64,000 nt of DNA from Datura wrightii (lineage: Eukaryota; Streptophyta; Magnoliopsida; Solanales; Solanaceae): contig JASDFA010000016.1 in assembly GCA_035772735.1 (NCBI GenBank), forward strand, positions 168,521,001-168,585,000, given 5' to 3'. Shown here in pieces: positions 61,585 to 64,000 of the stretch. The position numbers were made by a program, and so were the translations under genes. The notes under the pieces are model-generated. The model had not been told where the DNA came from. It saw nothing but the letters and a program-made list of their open reading frames with translations, and did no database searches. Within the stretch, counting starts at the first letter, position 1; every line of letters starts with the position of its first letter.

Positions 61585-64000
61585 TGTTACACCCCGTAAA
61601 TTCCCGGCATATAGATGGCCTAATTGCATGTTGGTTAAGAGTATTTGAAAATCATACATGCTAGAAAAAGGCCCGGGGAAAGATCAGACCAGCGCCAAGT
61701 CGGCGCGTCACAAGGCAAAATGCGACTTATAAATTGCATTCCAGGAATGCAACTTATAAATCGCATTCCAAGAATGCGACTTATAAATAACATTCCATAA
61801 ATGCGAATTATAAATCACATTCTCTGAATGCGATTTACAGTGTCTATTATATAAGCCCCTCCACTTCAGTTTTTGAAGTTGCAATTCTTATAATTTCCAG
61901 CTAAAACAGAGAGAAAATAAGAGAGGAAGAGGAATGAAGGTTTTTTGATAATTTCCGTCGGATTACGCCGTCAAACGTGGTCTAAAATCAAATTAACCTC
62001 AGGTACCGAGGTATTTAGCAGCAGGGAGCATTCCTACGGATTTTGTTTTGCGAAATACGGCCGACGAATCATCGTGCTACCGGGCTAAGATAAGTGGAAT
62101 TGCTCCAAACTAGTGTCTATGTGCTCCTAACTGTGAAGTGAATACTTCTCCCTTCTGGACTTCTAAAAAATAGCAAGTTTTCGACCGTCTTTCGATAAGC
62201 CTAAGTTTAGGCTATAATTTTATCGAAAGTGATGTTGTTCTTCAGAATAAGGTTATATTTAGTACTAATTGACGTATATATGAATGCAGTTGGGAGAAAT
62301 AGCTGGAGTACTGACTGAGCCTCGTCCGACAGTCGATTAACTCAAGGTTAAGTATTGTGCAATAAACTCCGTAGTAGAATTCCCGGAGTTGAATGTTAAG
62401 TATTGTGCAAAGTTCAGTAAACCTAGTTTGCGTTGTTATATCGTATTCAGTCTGAAAGTTAGAAAAGTATGCGCCCGAGGGCAAGTTAGTATTTCAGATT
62501 CAGTATAGCCTATTACGTGATTTGCAAGCATGTAGTAGAATAAAAGAAACAGATTTTCATAATAAAAGTCAATAAAGAAAGATTAGATAGACAGACAGTT
62601 ATGGCTACAGATTAGCCATTCAGACAGAGAGTATCTTGGCTACAAATTAGCCGTACAATTAAACAGAGGTTACAGAATCAGTATAATTAGTAAGAATTAG
62701 CTCAGTGTAGAAACAGATCAGAATAAGAAGTTAGATTCCAGATAGTCTTTTTAGTTATACATGCTTGCTATTTTTATGTGCTATTTGGTTGTTGAGACTT
62801 GTTGTGGCATGTGGGTGTCCCTTTTAGCATCCCCACCGCCCCTGGGTTATAGCTGTGTCGATACCAGATTTAGATACCGCCACCAGCTGGGCAATGCCGT
62901 CCGCTTAGAGGATGATGATGGCCGACCACCATGATAATACGGTTCAGACCACCCTGCTTGCAGGGGTAGTTCAGTTTACTCTGCGCAGAGCCAGTCCACC
63001 CTGTTTACAGGGGCAGAACACTCTGTGTGCGCTTGTGGCCGGGGGCAGTTTCAGATACAGATTTTATAAAATCACCCTGTTGCGTGCTTGCACCCAGGGG
63101 CAATTTTTATTACACACCAAGCGTGCACCTGCGCCTAGAGGTAGGAGTCTTCGGACTCAGACACAGTTTATTGTCAGAGGCCAACGCCTGAGCTACGTAC
63201 TCAAGGGGACCGGTAGGAGGAGCTCACCGTTATCAGATGAGTGGAGTGACTTATTTTTGGTTGGTTTAGACCCGGGTAGGGGTAAATAGATTGTGTGTTA
63301 GTTGGCACCTTCCGGCTTATGGGGGTCGGTCAGGTATTGTGTGTATTATTATGTATACCTCTATATGCTATTAGATACTGATAGACAGTGGGACGACACG
63401 ACATCAGGTACGCTCAGTTTAGTTATGGAATAAATAAACTCTCCCCAGTTATTCTCAGCTAGATAGACTCAGCTACTTTCTGCTTATATGTCATGTTACT
63501 ATTGTTATCCATTTCAATTGTGTATTTTAGTTGCTTTACATGCTCAGTACCTGCGATACTGACGCCCAGTGGGGCGCTGCATTACTTGCCTGTAGGTAAT
63601 CATAGACGAGGAGGCGATCCCTCGTGATTCCAGTCAGCTATTGAGTATTCAGCTCCTGTCATCCGGAGCCTGAATTCCAGAGGAGTATTTCATTTTCTTT
63701 TGTTGTACAGTACGGGTAGATCGGGGACCTATCCCGATCATTTCTATTGTTATTCCTAGAGGCTTGCAGTCTGTATATATTTCCCTGTGGTCAGTCGAGC
63801 CGGTCGTGTGAGGCCGTGCAGCTTGTTATAGTTATTTATTATTTCTGTTCCTGTTGGCCGTGTGTGGCCATAACCAGTCAGTAGTGTTGACCTTGCTGGT
63901 CACGTAATTATTTAGCGTGCCATTGTTAAGTTACAGAGAACTGGACAGCATGGTGGCCTTGCCGGCCCGCATAGGTTCCCTTGACAGTAGTATATTTCTG
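61585..64000 (+). repeat. Tekay-like LTR, second copy, unit 2 (runs off window)
   Basis: Counterpart of 28859-31319. The four-unit sub-repeat array is at 61719-61837 and the TATA-like box at 61848-61855. It lacks 45 bases present in all other copies, at 62352/62353. The LTR end and primer site would lie just beyond the window. Confidence 0.88.

Larger units (their letters stand above)
33708..64000. repeat. Unit 2 of 32.7-kb direct tandem duplication (runs off window)
   Basis: This is the second copy of 984-33707. It begins inside an integrase core with no upstream part of that element, directly after a truncated retroelement internal region, which is the expected look of a tandem junction. 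It is complete up to the second Tekay-like LTR, where the window ends; about 2.4 kb would still be missing. Private changes include a C-to-T at 33717 (993 in unit 1), a Trp-to-stop at 51473-51475 and loss of the 45 bases that are 29627-29671 in unit 1. Confidence 0.93.

Noticed and set aside
1..64000. Any host gene, rRNA or organelle DNA insertion
   Set aside because: All coding similarity found belongs to Ty3/Gypsy elements, and the rest is LTR, UTR or unassigned internal sequence.

Overview
The window looks like heterochromatic plant nuclear DNA made almost entirely of nested, decayed LTR retrotransposons of the Ty3/Gypsy superfamily. I find no host gene, tRNA, rRNA or CRISPR array. The elements are of two kinds: chromovirus (Tekay/Del-like) copies, recognised by RNase H, HHCC, DDE integrase and chromodomain-type C-terminal segments with an initiator-Met tRNA primer site; and Athila-like copies, recognised by their gag, protease and RT-RNase H style, an Asp-tRNA-like primer site and an env-like third ORF. 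The style resembles elements of the nightshade family (Solanaceae); that is an inference from family resemblance, not a species assignment.

The dominant feature is a direct tandem duplication of about 32.7 kb. Bases 984-33707 (unit 1) are repeated from 33708 to the window end (unit 2, incomplete). Offsets are 32724, rising to 32725 and 32726 through two single-A indels, then falling to 32681 after a 45-bp deletion in unit 2. By eye the units differ by a few tens of substitutions (order 0.1-0.2%). Real duplication and assembly artefact are both possible.

Layout of unit 1: (a) 1-4360, plus strand, 3' half of a Tekay-like element: decayed RNase H/integrase/chromodomain ORF, polypurine tract and an LTR from 2083; (b) 4361-5875, plus strand, an island of Athila reverse transcriptase and RNase H; (c) 5876-12741, minus strand, a chain of three Tekay-like LTRs with two gutted internal regions between them, one keeping a gag zinc knuckle and start of protease, the other only a chromodomain end; (d) 12742-21604, plus strand, an Athila-like element with 5' LTR, primer site, gag and protease full of stop codons, no RT/integrase, an env-like ORF and a 3' LTR cut off at 21604; (e) 21605-33707, plus strand, a Tekay-like array LTR - internal - LTR - truncated internal, inserted into the Athila 3' LTR. 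Its internal part carries integrase but no recognisable gag, protease or RT.

Unit 2 repeats (a, from within the integrase core) to (e, into the second LTR). Nothing here encodes an intact protein: every polyprotein segment has frameshifts or stops. The relative order that fits is: minus-strand Tekay-like chain first, Athila inserted into one of its LTRs, Tekay-like array inserted into the Athila 3' LTR, then the 32.7-kb duplication, then private mutations such as an extra stop at 51473 and a 45-bp deletion at 62352/62353.
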